The notes beneath the pieces were generated by a model. The model made no database searches, was not told where the DNA came from, and saw only the letters and a list, made by a program, of their open reading frames with translations. From Variovorax ginsengisoli (lineage in GTDB: Bacteria > Pseudomonadota > Gammaproteobacteria > Burkholderiales > Burkholderiaceae_C): 64,000 bases of DNA. Location of the stretch: assembly GCF_030811835.1 (NCBI RefSeq), contig NZ_JAUSRO010000011.1:62001-126000 (forward strand). The letters run 5' to 3'. Of the stretch, positions 45,368 to 55,196 are shown piece by piece; position 1 is the stretch's first letter, and every line of letters starts with the position of its first letter. A program made the position numbers and the translations under genes.

Positions 45368-47284
45368 ATGCACAGATCCATCGCCACCGTCTCGCTCAGC
45401 GGCACGCTGCGTCAGAAGCTCGAAGCCATCGCTGCGGCGGGCTTCGACGGCTATGAGCTGTTCGAGAACGACTTCATCCAGTTCAACGGCAACGCAAAGG
45501 AACTGCGCCGGATCAACGAAGACCTGGGCCTGTCGCTCGACCTTTACCAGCCTTTTCGCGACTTCGAGGGCATGCCCGATGCCCAGTTCGCCCGCAGCCT
45601 GGAGCGCGCCGAGCGCAAGTTCGACCTGATGCAGACCATGGGCGCATCGCTGATGCTGTGCTGCTCGAACACATCGCCGCTGGTCATCGCCGACCCGGCA
45701 CGCGCCGCTGCGCAATTGCACGTGCTGGCCGAACGCGCGGCGGCACGCGGCCTGCGCGTGGGCTTCGAGGCGCTGGCCTGGGGCCGCGTGACTTCGCTCT
45801 ACAGCCAGGCCTGGGACCTCGTGCGCCGCGCCGATCATCCGAACCTCGGGCTCATCCTCGACAGCTTCCACACCCTGTCGCTCAAGGATGACCCGGCGGG
45901 CATCGTCGACATTCCAGGCGACAAGATCTTCTTCCTGCAGATGGCCGACGCGCCGCTGCTGGCCATGGACTTGCTCCAGTGGGCGCGCCACCACCGCAGC
46001 TTTCCGGGCCAGGGCGACTTCGACGTCGTGACCTTCCTGGAGAAGACACTGCAGGCCGGCTACACCGGCCCGCTGTCGCTGGAGATCTTCAACGACGTGT
46101 TCCGCGAAACGCCCAACCGACGGACCGCGGTGGACGCGATGCGTTCGCTGCTCTACCTCGAAAGCCAGGTGCAGGAGCGCCAGGCGCAGGCCACGTCGAC
46201 CGGCGCCCGGAAGGCTGCACCGTCGGTCACCCTCTTCGAGCCGCCACCGGTGCCCACGCTGTCCGGCCTGGGCTTCATCGAATTCGCGGTCGACGAGGCT
46301 GCCGCTCGGACGCTGGAGGCCCAGCTGCTGCAACTGGGCTTTCACCGCGCGGGCCGGCATCGTTCGAAAGCCGTGGTGCTGTACCGCCAGGGCGACATTC
46401 ACCTGATCGTCAACGCGGAGCCGGGTTCGCTGGCGCGCAGCCGCTTCGACGCGCATGGCACCTCGGTGTGCGCGCTGGGCATGCGCGCGGCCGACCCGGA
46501 GGCCGCGGCCGCGCGTGCCGTGGCCATGCATTCGCGGCGCCATGACAGCCCCGTGGGGCCGGGCGAGCTGCGCATGCCCGCCATCGTGGTGCCCGGCGGC
46601 AACCTCGTGCAGTTCATGCCCGTGACGATGGACGCGCAAGCGCTGTTCGCGGCGGATTTCATCACCGAGGCCATGCAAGCAGAGGCCGCGGCACCGCAGG
46701 CGGCCACGGACGTCGGCCTGCAGGCCATCGACCATGTGGCGCTCGGCCTGGGGCTCGACCAGCTCGACACCTGGGTGCTGTTCTCGCGTGCCGTGCTCGG
46801 GCTGGAACCCGGCGAAAGCCTGGAACTGGCCGACCCCTTCGGCCTGATCCGCAGCCGCGGCGTGGCCAATGCCGACCGCAGCGTACGGCTGGTGCTCAAC
46901 GTGTCGCTGAGCCAGCGCACCCGCACCGCCCGCACCGTGAGCGTGGCGGGCACCGGCGGCGTGCACCACATCGCGCTGCGCTGCGACGACATCTTCGCGG
47001 CGGTCGAACGCCTGCGCGCACGCGGCGTGCGCTTCGTGCCGATCTCCGACAACTACTACGACGACCTGCCCACGCGGCTGGAACTCGACCCCGCCCTGGT
47101 CGCGCGCCTGCGTGCCGCCGGCATCCTGTTCGACCGCTCGGCGGCCGGTGACTACCTGCACATCTACACGGAGCATCCGGACGCCGGTCCGTTCTTCGAG
47201 ATCGTGCAGCGCGTCGGCCGCTACGACGCCTACGGCGCCGTCAACGCGCCCGCGCGCATGGCCTCGCAGGCGCAGCAGCCCTGA
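45368..47284 (+). CDS. 3-dehydroshikimate dehydratase (QuiC type): TIM barrel fused to 4-hydroxyphenylpyruvate-dioxygenase-like domain
   Basis: A 638-residue bifunctional-looking protein. Residues 1-280 are a sugar-phosphate isomerase/epimerase TIM barrel (AAAGFDGYELFENDF, VGFEALAWG, LILDSFHT, LSLEIFNDVFRETPNRRTAVD), the part that dehydrates 3-dehydroshikimate to protocatechuate in QuiC enzymes. Residues about 290-638 are a VOC/HPPD-like region (FIEFAVDE, DHVALGL, GGVHHIALRCDDIF, FFEIVQRVGRYDAYG). This two-domain form is the QuiC1/DSD type of pseudomonads and relatives. A PcaR-like site precedes it and an MHS transporter follows after 85 bases, so the pair would import and convert shikimate or quinate products. 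Confidence 0.88.
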   Translation: MHRSIATVSLSGTLRQKLEAIAAAGFDGYELFENDFIQFNGNAKELRRINEDLGLSLDLYQPFRDFEGMPDAQFARSLERAERKFDLMQTMGASLMLCCSNTSPLVIADPARAAAQLHVLAERAAARGLRVGFEALAWGRVTSLYSQAWDLVRRADHPNLGLILDSFHTLSLKDDPAGIVDIPGDKIFFLQMADAPLLAMDLLQWARHHRSFPGQGDFDVVTFLEKTLQAGYTGPLSLEIFNDVFRETPNRRTAVDAMRSLLYLESQVQERQAQATSTGARKAAPSVTLFEPPPVPTLSGLGFIEFAVDEAAARTLEAQLLQLGFHRAGRHRSKAVVLYRQGDIHLIVNAEPGSLARSRFDAHGTSVCALGMRAADPEAAAARAVAMHSRRHDSPVGPGELRMPAIVVPGGNLVQFMPVTMDAQALFAADFITEAMQAEAAAPQAATDVGLQAIDHVALGLGLDQLDTWVLFSRAVLGLEPGESLELADPFGLIRSRGVANADRSVRLVLNVSLSQRTRTARTVSVAGTGGVHHIALRCDDIFAAVERLRARGVRFVPISDNYYDDLPTRLELDPALVARLRAAGILFDRSAAGDYLHIYTEHPDAGPFFEIVQRVGRYDAYGAVNAPARMASQAQQP

Positions 47285-47369
47285 GCAAGGAGCTGCCCTT
47301 TTTCTCTCTCGTATTCCCGCTTCCCCACCGCCCTCGACCCCGATACCTTTTCCCCTCTGGAGACAACCC

Positions 47370-48773
47370 ATGGCCACACACACGGCAGACTCTGCCCAAG
47401 GCAAGCAACAGACGCGCAAGGCAACCGCCAGCGGCTGGATCGGCTCCGCCCTGGAGTACTACGACTTCTTCATCTACGCCACCGCCGCGTCGCTGATCTT
47501 CCCGCAGATCTTCTTTCCGAAGACCGACCCGAAGATCGCCATCATCGCCTCGCTGGCGACCTACGGCGTGGGCTACGTGGCGCGCCCCATCGGCGCGTTC
47601 GTGCTGGGCCACTGGGGCGACACCCACGGCCGCAAGACGGTGCTGATCATCTGCATGTTCCTCATGGGCTTCTCCACCGTGGCCGTGGGCCTGCTGCCGA
47701 CCTACGACCAGGTCGGCCTGTGGGCTCCTACACTGCTGGTGATCCTGCGCCTGATCCAGGGTTTTGCCGTCGCCGGTGAGATTTCGGGCGCCAGCTCGAT
47801 GATCCTGGAGCACGCGCCCTTCGGGCGACGAGGCTTCTTCGCGAGCTTCACGCTGCAGGGCGTACAGGCCGGCCAGATCCTGGCGGCCGCCGTGTTCCTC
47901 CCGCTGGCGCACTACATGCCCGCCGACGCCTTCAATTCCTGGGGCTGGCGCATTCCGTTCCTGCTGAGCTTCCTGGTGATCGTGGCGGGCTACATCATCC
48001 GGCGCGAAGTGCACGAAACGCCCGTCTTCACCGAAATCGACAGCAAGGGCGCCGTGCCCAAGGCACCGGTCATCCAGGCCGTCGTCGAAAGCTGGCGCGA
48101 CATGCTGCGCGTGATGTGCTGCTCGCTGATGAACGTGATTCCCGTGGTCACCACCATCTTCGGCGCGGCCTATGCGGTGCAGCCTGGCTACGGCATCGGC
48201 TTCGAGAAGGACGTGTACCTGTGGATCCCCGTGCTGGGCAACATCGTCGCCGTGCTGGTGATCCCGTTCGTGGGCAGCCTGTCCGACCGGATCGGCCGCC
48301 GCCCGCCGATGGTCATCGGCGCCATTGCGTCGGGCCTGCTGTCCTTCGTCTATCTCTATGCGATCAGCATCCATCACGTGCCGCTGGCCATCGCCATGTC
48401 GCTGCTGATGTGGGGCGTGGTCTACCAGGGCTACAACGCCGTGTTCCCGAGCTTCTACCCCGAAATGTTCCCGACCCGCACCCGTGTCTCGGGCATGGCG
48501 ATCTCGCAGAACCTCGGCACCCTGGTCACCGCCATGCTGCCCGCGCTGTTCGTGGCCGTCGCCCCTCCCGGCGCCACCAACATCCCGATGATGATCGGCT
48601 CGATCACCCTGGCCGTGACGGTGATTGCCGCCATCGCCGCCTTCAGCGCACGTGAGACCTACCGTGTGCGCATGCAGGATCTGGGCAACGCCAACGCCGT
48701 GCCTGTGCCCAAGGCGGAGTACGACCGCCTGCGCAGCGAGGCGATGAAGCAACAGACCTCCCCCGTGCGCTGA
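47370..48773 (+). CDS. MHS-family MFS transporter, probable shikimate/dehydroshikimate permease
   Basis: A 467-residue twelve-helix symporter of the metabolite:H+ symporter subfamily (ShiA/KgtP type). The family motif GHWGDTHGRKTVLI (loop 2-3) is present, as are SALEYYDFFIYATAASLIFPQ in helix 1 and the second-half repeat GSLSDRIGRRPPMVIG. GGAGA lies nine bases before the ATG at 47370. Direct coupling to the dehydroshikimate dehydratase gene makes shikimate, quinate or dehydroshikimate the best candidate substrate; the sequence alone does not settle it. Confidence 0.88.
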   Translation: MATHTADSAQGKQQTRKATASGWIGSALEYYDFFIYATAASLIFPQIFFPKTDPKIAIIASLATYGVGYVARPIGAFVLGHWGDTHGRKTVLIICMFLMGFSTVAVGLLPTYDQVGLWAPTLLVILRLIQGFAVAGEISGASSMILEHAPFGRRGFFASFTLQGVQAGQILAAAVFLPLAHYMPADAFNSWGWRIPFLLSFLVIVAGYIIRREVHETPVFTEIDSKGAVPKAPVIQAVVESWRDMLRVMCCSLMNVIPVVTTIFGAAYAVQPGYGIGFEKDVYLWIPVLGNIVAVLVIPFVGSLSDRIGRRPPMVIGAIASGLLSFVYLYAISIHHVPLAIAMSLLMWGVVYQGYNAVFPSFYPEMFPTRTRVSGMAISQNLGTLVTAMLPALFVAVAPPGATNIPMMIGSITLAVTVIAAIAAFSARETYRVRMQDLGNANAVPVPKAEYDRLRSEAMKQQTSPVR

Positions 48774-48783
48774 GCGGCGGCAG

Positions 48784-48809
48784 CGAGGCGGCCCGCCGGC
48801 GCCGCCTCG
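48784..48809 (+). terminator. Hairpin after the MHS transporter gene
   Basis: CGAGGCGGC (48784-48792) and GCCGCCTCG (48801-48809) form a perfect nine-pair stem 10 bases after the stop. No T-run follows, so any termination would be weak or factor-assisted. Confidence 0.35.
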
Positions 48810-48905
48810 GAATGAGCACACTTCCTACGTGTTGATGTGGCCATGGAGAAGAGGCGGCGTGTGCAACGCGCGTACAGTCGTCCTTTCCATCAAAGAACAA
48901 GAACC

Positions 48906-49301
48906 ATGGCAAGTACAGCGAAGTCCACGCCCGACGGGCCGGCCGGTGACCCGTCACTGCGCATTTTGGTGGTGGAAGACGACCCGGCTGCGCTGGCGGC
49001 CACGGTCGACATGCTCGAAGCCCTCGGCCACTGGGCGGCCGGCGTGAAAAGCGCAGAGGTGGCGCGCGATCGCTTCATCGAAGGTGCCTTCGACGTGCTG
49101 CTGACGGACATCGGCCTGCCCGCGCTCTCGGGCCTCGACCTGGTCGAGATCCTGCAGGCGAATGACAAGCTCAAGGTCATCTTTGCCACCGGCAGACCGC
49201 GTCCGGAAACACCGCCGCCGGGCACCGTGTGGCTGCAGAAACCCTTCGGCGTCGACCAGCTCAGCGACGCGCTGAAAGGCATCCAGCGCGTACGCGCCTG
49301 A
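48906..49301 (+). CDS. Stand-alone response regulator receiver protein
   Basis: A 131-residue CheY-like protein consisting of one receiver domain. The acidic pocket is Glu24-Asp25-Asp26, the phosphoacceptor is Asp68 in LLTDIGLP, with Thr95 (FATG) and Lys112 (QKPF) in their expected places, so it should be phosphorylatable. There is no output domain and no histidine kinase nearby; such orphans act by binding a partner. The N-terminal 15 residues are a flexible Ser/Pro-rich stretch. It is convergent with the DUF2242 gene. Confidence 0.88.
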   Translation: MASTAKSTPDGPAGDPSLRILVVEDDPAALAATVDMLEALGHWAAGVKSAEVARDRFIEGAFDVLLTDIGLPALSGLDLVEILQANDKLKVIFATGRPRPETPPPGTVWLQKPFGVDQLSDALKGIQRVRA

Positions 49302-49313
49302 GCGGGTCCGCGC

Positions 49314-50042
49314 TCAGCCCTGCGTGGCAGGGGCTACGCTGGGCGCGGGTGCTTCCGGTGCAGGCACCGAGGGCAAGGGCGAAGGCGCCACGGGCAACAC
49401 CGGTGCGGGTGCCGTGCGCACGGGCACGGGTGCAGGCGGCACCGGCTCCTCGGCGGGTTCGTCAGGTGCGCCGGGCACCAGATAGCGATCGAGCAGCGCA
49501 AAGAATCGGTCGTAGAAACGCTCGTCGGTCAGCGTTTCGCTGGCGACCTTGACCATCGCGTCGTCGCTCGAAGAAAACGGCAAGGACACCGAGCCGAGCA
49601 CGCCCACCCCGACGCTGGCCGAATTGTTGGTCTTCTTGAGGCCGTAGCGGTCTTGCAGCGCCGTGACGAACGCAATGCTGCTGCGCGCCACCTTCTGTCC
49701 CTTGGCGGCAGGGGCCTGTCGATCGCGGGCACACACCACCCGGAACTCGACCTCCACATGCACTTCGGCGGCTGGCTGGAAATTCTTGCGTCCCGTCACC
49801 AGGTCGCTGTTGGCGGCTGTGATGAGGTAACCCTGGCTCAGCAGGGCACGCCGGGCCGCCTCGCAGGTCTGCGCCTCGGTGGCGGCGTAGGAGCGGGCAT
49901 GGGTGGTGGTGGAATCGAACTCCTCGGGCTCGTAGGAGACGCGCGGCGGACTGCTGCCGCAGCCCGCCAGCACCAACGCTGCCAGCAAGGTGGCCAGAGG
50001 GATCGCACAAACGCGAAAGGAGATCGGGAAGATGGACGGCAT
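49314..50042 (-). CDS. DUF2242 family lipoprotein
   Basis: A 242-residue lipoprotein with lipobox LAGC (Cys at about 28) followed by the DUF2242 domain, a betaproteobacterial family of unknown function; phrases include ARSYAATEAQTCEAARRALLSQGY and VEFRVVCARD. The last 50 residues are a Pro/Ala/Val-rich low-complexity tail. The ATG at 50042 is nearer the signal peptide than the upstream in-frame ATG at 50066, and I prefer it. It is about 75 bases downstream of the kinase gene on the same strand. Confidence 0.82.
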   Translation of the reverse strand: MPSIFPISFRVCAIPLATLLAALVLAGCGSSPPRVSYEPEEFDSTTTHARSYAATEAQTCEAARRALLSQGYLITAANSDLVTGRKNFQPAAEVHVEVEFRVVCARDRQAPAAKGQKVARSSIAFVTALQDRYGLKKTNNSASVGVGVLGSVSLPFSSSDDAMVKVASETLTDERFYDRFFALLDRYLVPGAPDEPAEEPVPPAPVPVRTAPAPVLPVAPSPLPSVPAPEAPAPSVAPATQG

Positions 50043-50117
50043 GGAGTGACGAATGCTAACCGGCACGCACGCCGGCCTTGCTTCGAGCCAGCGCGCGTGC
50101 CTTCGTTCCCGGCTTAC

Positions 50118-50744
50118 TCAGTCCATGCGGACCGCGTGTTGCGCACGCGCGCGCGTGGCGGCGATCAGGCGTGCGTTGGGCATGTCGGTGCTTGTCACCC
50201 AGGCGCGCGCGGCTTCTTCGCTGCGACCGAACTGGTAGTGGCGGCGCACCAGCCGCTCCTCGCGCAGCGCATCGTCGATGTCGACATACCAGACCTCGTC
50301 GAGCAGCCCGGCCACACCCGCCCATCCGTCACCGTCGTGGAGCAGGTAGTTGCCCTCGGTGATGACGAGCTGCGTCTGTGGCAGCACGGCGATGGCGCCG
50401 GCCACGGGTTCCTCGAGTTCGCGGCGGAACTCCGGTGCGTAGACGATCGGGTCGGCCGGCCCCTGCGCGCGCAGGCGCTGCAGCAGCGCGATGTAGCCTG
50501 CGCAGTCGAAGGTATCGGGCGCACCTTTGCGCGCTGTCCGGCCGAGCCGTTGCAGCTCGACGTTGGCCAGGTGGAAGCCGTCCATCGGCACCCCCTGCGC
50601 GCGCGGCCCGATGGCTGCAAGCAACGACGCCGACAGCGTCGACTTGCCGGCACCCGGCGGGCCGACCAGGCCGAGCAGCTTGCGCCGCCCGCCGGCCAGC
50701 AGCGCGTCGATGCGCGCCCATTCCGCAGGCTGCGGCGTTGTCAT
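50118..50744 (-). CDS. P-loop nucleoside/pantothenate kinase-like protein
   Basis: A 208-residue P-loop kinase of the phosphoribulokinase/uridine kinase/pantothenate kinase superfamily (YggC/FrcK-like). Walker [10 protein letters not shown] lies at 28-36, MDGFHLAN is the typical substrate-binding DGFH motif of YggC/pantothenate kinases, and [11 protein letters not shown] holds the Walker-B-like Glu. Substrate uncertain: a sugar, nucleoside or pantothenate. Its ATG overlaps the stop of glutamate dehydrogenase by four bases (50741-50744), so the two are translationally coupled, an unusual partnership. Confidence 0.85.
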   Translation of the reverse strand: MTTPQPAEWARIDALLAGGRRKLLGLVGPPGAGKSTLSASLLAAIGPRAQGVPMDGFHLANVELQRLGRTARKGAPDTFDCAGYIALLQRLRAQGPADPIVYAPEFRRELEEPVAGAIAVLPQTQLVITEGNYLLHDGDGWAGVAGLLDEVWYVDIDDALREERLVRRHYQFGRSEEAARAWVTSTDMPNARLIAATRARAQHAVRMD

Positions 50745-52015
50745 GGATACAGGCCACGCTCCTGGCGCGCCATCAGGATGCGTTCGCAGGCCACCGCATA
50801 GGTCGCGGTACGCAGCGTGATCTTGTGCTTGTCGGCCGTGTCCCAGATCTGGTTGAGCGCGTTCATCATGATGCGGTCCAGGCGCACGTTGATCTCGTCC
50901 TCGTCCCAGAAGAAGGACGAGAAGTCCTGCACCCATTCGAAGTACGACACCGTCACGCCGCCGGCATTGCAGATGACGTCGGGCACGACCAGCACACCGC
51001 GCTCGGCCAGGATGTCGTCCGCGCTGGGCACGGTCGGGCCGTTGGCGCCTTCGAGCACCAGCCGGGCGGTGGTCCGCTTGGCGCGCTCGGCCGTGATCTG
51101 GCCTTCGAGCGCGGCAGGGATCAGGATGTCGCAGGGCACGTCCCAGAACTGCTCGTTGGGCACCACGTCGCCGCCCTCGAACGCCACACAGCCGGCAGCG
51201 GTGCGCGAAATCGGAATGAGCTTCTCCAGGTCAAGACCGTTCACGTTCACGATGGTGCCGGTGTGGTCCTGCACCGCGACGATCTTGGCGCCCGCCTCCA
51301 CGAACAGCTCGGCCGCGACCGAACCCACGTTGCCGAAGCCCTGGACCGCGATGCGCGCGCCGCGCAGGTCCAGCCCCAGGCGGCGCGCCGCCTCGCGACC
51401 GGTGACGAATACGCCACGGCCAGTGGCCTTCACGCGGCCGAGCGAGCCGCCCAGGTGCAGCGGCTTGCCGGTGACGACACCGGTGGATGTGCCGCCGGTG
51501 TTCATCGAATAGGTGTCCATCATCCAGGCCATGATCTGACCGTTGGTGTTCACGTCGGGTGCAGGAATGTCGGTGTGCGGGCCGATGATGATGCCGATCT
51601 CGCTGGTGTAGCGGCGCGTGATCTTCTCGAGCTCCTTTTGCGACAGCTTCTTCGGGTCGACGCGGATGCCGCCCTTGGCGCCACCGTAGGGCAGGTTCAC
51701 CGCCGCGGTCTTGACGGTCATCCAGGCCGACAGCGCCATCACTTCTTCCAGCGTGACGTCGGGATGGAAGCGCACGCCGCCCTTGCCCGGGCCACGGCTC
51801 ATGTTGTGCTGCACGCGGTAGCCTTCGAAGTGGGCGATGCGGCCGTCGTCCATCTCGATCGGCACGTCGACGATCAGCGCGCGCTTGGGGCGCTTGAGCG
51901 TCTCGGCCCACTTGGCCAGGTCGCCCAGGTACGGCACCACGCGGTCGACCTGCTGCAGGTAGGTGCCCCACGGGCTGTTGGCTGTGGGATGGACAAAGGA
52001 CAGTTTCTCGCTCAT
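50741..52015 (-). CDS. gdhA: Glutamate dehydrogenase (Glu/Leu/Phe/Val family)
   Basis: Interconverts glutamate and 2-oxoglutarate plus ammonia; cytosolic. The 424-residue protein has [16 protein letters not shown] (substrate Lys region), [15 protein letters not shown] with the catalytic Lys, the Rossmann motif GFGNVGS and [14 protein letters not shown] near the C-terminus. Length and lack of the longer N-terminal domain suit the hexameric class typical of catabolic, NAD-type enzymes, but cofactor cannot be proven. It is divergent from the IclR gene across 192 bases and co-translated with the P-loop kinase. Confidence 0.93.
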   Translation of the reverse strand: MSEKLSFVHPTANSPWGTYLQQVDRVVPYLGDLAKWAETLKRPKRALIVDVPIEMDDGRIAHFEGYRVQHNMSRGPGKGGVRFHPDVTLEEVMALSAWMTVKTAAVNLPYGGAKGGIRVDPKKLSQKELEKITRRYTSEIGIIIGPHTDIPAPDVNTNGQIMAWMMDTYSMNTGGTSTGVVTGKPLHLGGSLGRVKATGRGVFVTGREAARRLGLDLRGARIAVQGFGNVGSVAAELFVEAGAKIVAVQDHTGTIVNVNGLDLEKLIPISRTAAGCVAFEGGDVVPNEQFWDVPCDILIPAALEGQITAERAKRTTARLVLEGANGPTVPSADDILAERGVLVVPDVICNAGGVTVSYFEWVQDFSSFFWDEDEINVRLDRIMMNALNQIWDTADKHKITLRTATYAVACERILMARQERGLYP

Positions 52016-52207
52016 GGGAAGACCCTCGTTGGATGGACTGGATGGACGATAGCCCTGACCCGGCGCCGTGCCAAGGGTTATGCGCCGCGCGGGCACCTCT
52101 ATGCACAAGTCGCCATGGACCGCCAGCGAACGCTCTCGGCTAAACTCGTTTTCTCCCTCTGCGGCTTCAGCGGCATGCACCGCGAACCCGGGACCTTTGG
52201 ACCACAC

Positions 52208-53074
52208 ATGCCAGCGAACCCAAGAGGCGCACGATTGCCGCCCGATCCCAGCGACCCGCACGCCTCCAGCGCCGCGCCCACCCCCAAGGCGGCACCCCGC
52301 ACGTCCTCGCTGTTCATCGGGTCGACCGAGAAATCGTTCCAGGTGCTGCAGGCCTTCAACGGCCCGCAACGCCACATGACGCTGGCCGACATCGCGCGCG
52401 CCGCCGACCTGGACCGCAGCGCGACGCAGCGCGTGGTCTACACGCTCGAGCAGCTGGGCTACCTGCGCCGCATCCCGGAATCACGCCACTATGGGCTGAC
52501 CGCCAAGGTGCTGCAGCTCTCGTACAACTACCTGCGCGCCAACGAACTGATCGACAAGGCCTCGCCCTACCTGCTGGACATCAGCCGCACGCTGGGCGAG
52601 ACGACCAACCTGCACGAGCTCGACGGCTCGGACATCGTCTTCGTGGCCCGCTTCCACGGGCGCCATCTGGTGAACGTCGACTTCAACGTGGGCGCACGGC
52701 TGCCGGCATTCTTCACGGCGTCGGGCAACGCGATCCTGACGCGCTTCTCGCACGAGCAGCGGGTGGCGATCCTGGAGCGCACGCCGCTGGTGCAGATCAC
52801 GCCCTTCACCGAGGTCGACCCGCAGCGGCTGCTGGCACGGGTGCAGACCATGGCGGAGAAGGGCTATGCGGTCATGGCCAACGAGAACGTGCTGGGCGAC
52901 ATCTCGGTGGCCGCGCCGATCACCGACCACCGCGGCATGGCCGTGGCGGCGATCAACATCTCCGTGCCGACCACGCGCTGGACCGTCGCCAGCGTCGAGA
53001 AGGAACTTGCGCCCCATGTGCAGGTGGCGGCCACCTCGATCTCGAAGGCGAAGTTCGCGACCTACGCGGGCTGA
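52208..53074 (+). CDS. IclR family transcriptional regulator
   Basis: A 288-residue IclR regulator: disordered Pro/Ala-rich N-terminal 35 residues, winged helix (about 45-105, with [30 protein letters not shown]) and an effector domain (about 110-280) with [14 protein letters not shown] and [12 protein letters not shown]. The start at 52208 is chosen; ATG at 52175 and further upstream are also open. It is divergent from glutamate dehydrogenase and convergent with the 2-hydroxyacid oxidase gene 12 bases away, so it may regulate gdhA, the uptake operon, or both. The 192-base gap shows tandem TGGATGGAC but no clear palindrome. Confidence 0.88.
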   Translation: MPANPRGARLPPDPSDPHASSAAPTPKAAPRTSSLFIGSTEKSFQVLQAFNGPQRHMTLADIARAADLDRSATQRVVYTLEQLGYLRRIPESRHYGLTAKVLQLSYNYLRANELIDKASPYLLDISRTLGETTNLHELDGSDIVFVARFHGRHLVNVDFNVGARLPAFFTASGNAILTRFSHEQRVAILERTPLVQITPFTEVDPQRLLARVQTMAEKGYAVMANENVLGDISVAAPITDHRGMAVAAINISVPTTRWTVASVEKELAPHVQVAATSISKAKFATYAG

Positions 53075-53086
53075 GCACTGCCCCGG

Positions 53087-54247
53087 CTACAGCCGGGCGA
53101 GCCGGGCGCGGTGGTCTGCCGACAGGGCATCGCCGTCCAGGTCGACCGCACGAGGCACGCCGAGCAGACGCAGGGTGATCTCGAATTCGTCACGCAGCAT
53201 CTGCAGCACATCGGCCACGCCCTGCGGCCCCTGCGCCGCCAGGCCGTAGAGGGGCGCGCGCCCGAGCAGCACGGCCTTGGCACCGAGCGCCCGCGCCTTG
53301 GCGATGTCGCTGCCGCGGCGAATGCCACCGTCGACGAAGACGTCGAGCCCCGTGCCCACCGCATCGACCACCTCCGGCAGGATCTCCAGCGGACTGGGCG
53401 CGCTCTCGAGCTGGCGGCCGCCGTGGTTGGACAGGACCACGCCGTCGACGCCCAGCCGCCGTGCGGTGCGCGCGTCGTCCACCGACAGCACGCCCTTGAG
53501 CAGCACCGGGCCCTGCCAGTGCCGGCGCAGCCACGCCACCGCCGCCCAGTCGAGCGACATGTCCATCTGCCGGCTCATGGCGGCGGCCTGGGCCTGCAGC
53601 TGCGCCTTCACGCCCGCGCTGCGCGCAAGGTTGACCAACTGCGGCGACCCGCCCTGGCGCAGCATGCGGGCGCACCACCGCGGGTGCATGGCCAGGTCGA
53701 GCAGCAGCTTCGGCGTGAGGCGCAGCGGCATGCGAAAGCCGTTGCGCACGTCGTGGTCGCGCTTGCCGTGCACCATGGTGTCGACGGTGAGCATGAGCGT
53801 GGAGAAGCCGAGCGCGCGCGCGCGCCGCATCATGTCCTCGGCGATGCGCCGGTCCTGCTGCACGTAGAGCTGCAGCCACAGCGCGCCGTCGGTGGCTGCA
53901 CGCACGCTCTCAAGCAACGAGGTGGACGCCGTCGACACGGCGAAGGGCAGCCCCGCGGCATGCGCGGCACGCGCCAGCACTTCCTCGGCGCGCGGCCAGT
54001 AGAGGCCGTTCAGCCCGGTCGGCCCGACCACCGCCGGCATGGCGAGCGTCTCGCCGCACACCTGCACCGCGGCGTCGACGCGGGTCACGTCCCGCAGCAC
54101 ACGGGGCTGGAAGATCAGCTGTTCGTAGGCCGCGCGGTTGCGCGACAGCGTGCGCCCATCCTCCGCACCGCCATCGAGGTAGTCGAAGGCGAAGCGCGTC
54201 AGACGCTGACGTGCGAGCGCACGGTAATCCTCGACGGCGGGCAGCAC
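53087..54247 (-). CDS. FMN-dependent 2-hydroxyacid oxidase/dehydrogenase
   Basis: A 386-residue (S)-2-hydroxyacid oxidase of the glycolate oxidase/lactate dehydrogenase/mandelate dehydrogenase family; an alpha/beta barrel that oxidises a 2-hydroxyacid to the 2-oxoacid. Lys251, and His275 and Arg278 in SNHGGRQ, are the active-site residues; the FMN phosphate site lies in DGGIRRGSD near residues 312-320. The start is a GTG at 54247, the only reasonable one before the LARQRLTRFAFDYLDGGAEDG core, and sits nine bases after the stop of the DHDPS-like gene. It is the last gene of the six-gene operon starting at 60699. Confidence 0.9.
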   Translation of the reverse strand: MLPAVEDYRALARQRLTRFAFDYLDGGAEDGRTLSRNRAAYEQLIFQPRVLRDVTRVDAAVQVCGETLAMPAVVGPTGLNGLYWPRAEEVLARAAHAAGLPFAVSTASTSLLESVRAATDGALWLQLYVQQDRRIAEDMMRRARALGFSTLMLTVDTMVHGKRDHDVRNGFRMPLRLTPKLLLDLAMHPRWCARMLRQGGSPQLVNLARSAGVKAQLQAQAAAMSRQMDMSLDWAAVAWLRRHWQGPVLLKGVLSVDDARTARRLGVDGVVLSNHGGRQLESAPSPLEILPEVVDAVGTGLDVFVDGGIRRGSDIAKARALGAKAVLLGRAPLYGLAAQGPQGVADVLQMLRDEFEITLRLLGVPRAVDLDGDALSADHRARLARL

Positions 54248-54255
54248 GGTGCCGC

Positions 54256-55158
54256 TCAGTCCAGGCCTTCGGTGCGCGCGAGCTGCCGCGCGACCTCGGC
54301 GCGCAGGCGCGACTTCAGGTCGGCGGCCGGCGCCACCAGTGGCGCGAGCATGGCCGGCGCATCCACGCCGATGAGGTCCATCACCGACTTCATCGGGCCG
54401 GGGTTGGTCTCGGCGAAGGCCATGTCCATCAGCGGGATCAGTGCGCGGTGCGCGGCCAGCGCCTCGGCGGTGCGCCCGGTGGTCGCCAGTTCGTAGATCG
54501 CACGCCAGGCCCGCGGCAGCATGGTCGCGGTCACGACGATGCCGCCGCGCGCGCCGGCGGCCAGGTGCAGGGGGAACAGCGAGTCCTCGCCACTGAGCAC
54601 CGCGAAGCTCGGGTCCACGCCCGCCATCACGCGCAGGAAGTGGTACATGTCGGTGTTGCAGGCCTTCATGCCGATGATGCGTTCGTGCCGCGACAGCTCG
54701 TGCATCACCTCGGGCTGGATTGCCACGCGCGTGCGGTACGGGATCTCGTAGATCAGGATCGGCAGCGGCGACTCGTCGGCGAAGCGCAGGAAGTAGTCCC
54801 GCACGCCCGCCTGTGTGGGGTTGGTGTAATACGGCGTGACGACCATCAGCGCGTCGACGCCGGCATCGGCGAAGGCTCGGCCCGATGCCATCGCGTCGTG
54901 GTAGCCGGGGTCGAGCACGCCCGGCACCACCGGCACGCGACCGCCCACGGCCTCCACGCACAGCGCCGCCATCTTGGCGCGCTCGGCACGCGACAGCGCG
55001 CCGTATTCGCCGGTGCCGCCGAGCGGCACCAGGCCGTCGATGCCCTGCTTGAGCAGGTAGGCGATCAGCGTGCGCGTGGCCGCGACGTCGATGGTGTCGT
55101 CGGCGTGGACGGGGGTGGGGATGGCGGGTAGTACGCCGCGCAGACGGGTCGCGTCCAT
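54256..55158 (-). CDS. Dihydrodipicolinate synthase family aldolase/lyase
   Basis: A 300-residue class I aldolase of the DHDPS/N-acetylneuraminate lyase superfamily. Schiff-base Lys165 is in GMKAC and the partner Tyr137 in IYEIPYRT; the pocket motif reads GGTGE (47-51) where DapA has GTTGE. Such enzymes in catabolic operons cleave or dehydrate 4-hydroxy-2-oxo acids (for example 4-hydroxy-2-oxoglutarate, 2-oxo-4-hydroxyglutarate or 5-dehydro-4-deoxyglucarate), giving pyruvate or 2-oxoglutarate semialdehyde. Its substrate is not readable from sequence. It lies nine bases before the hydroxyacid oxidase and 38 bases after the fused permease. Confidence 0.88.
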   Translation of the reverse strand: MDATRLRGVLPAIPTPVHADDTIDVAATRTLIAYLLKQGIDGLVPLGGTGEYGALSRAERAKMAALCVEAVGGRVPVVPGVLDPGYHDAMASGRAFADAGVDALMVVTPYYTNPTQAGVRDYFLRFADESPLPILIYEIPYRTRVAIQPEVMHELSRHERIIGMKACNTDMYHFLRVMAGVDPSFAVLSGEDSLFPLHLAAGARGGIVVTATMLPRAWRAIYELATTGRTAEALAAHRALIPLMDMAFAETNPGPMKSVMDLIGVDAPAMLAPLVAPAADLKSRLRAEVARQLARTEGLD

Positions 55159-55196
55159 GGGAAGTCCTTGGGTATCGGGGAGGAAAGAGAAAGAGT

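Noticed and set aside
45308..47419. Open reading frame of 703 codons on the minus strand
   Set aside because: Antisense shadow of the dehydroshikimate dehydratase gene; no family similarity.
50378..52207. Long plus-strand frame running into the IclR gene
   Set aside because: It is the antisense of the kinase and glutamate dehydrogenase genes; the IclR protein begins near 52208.
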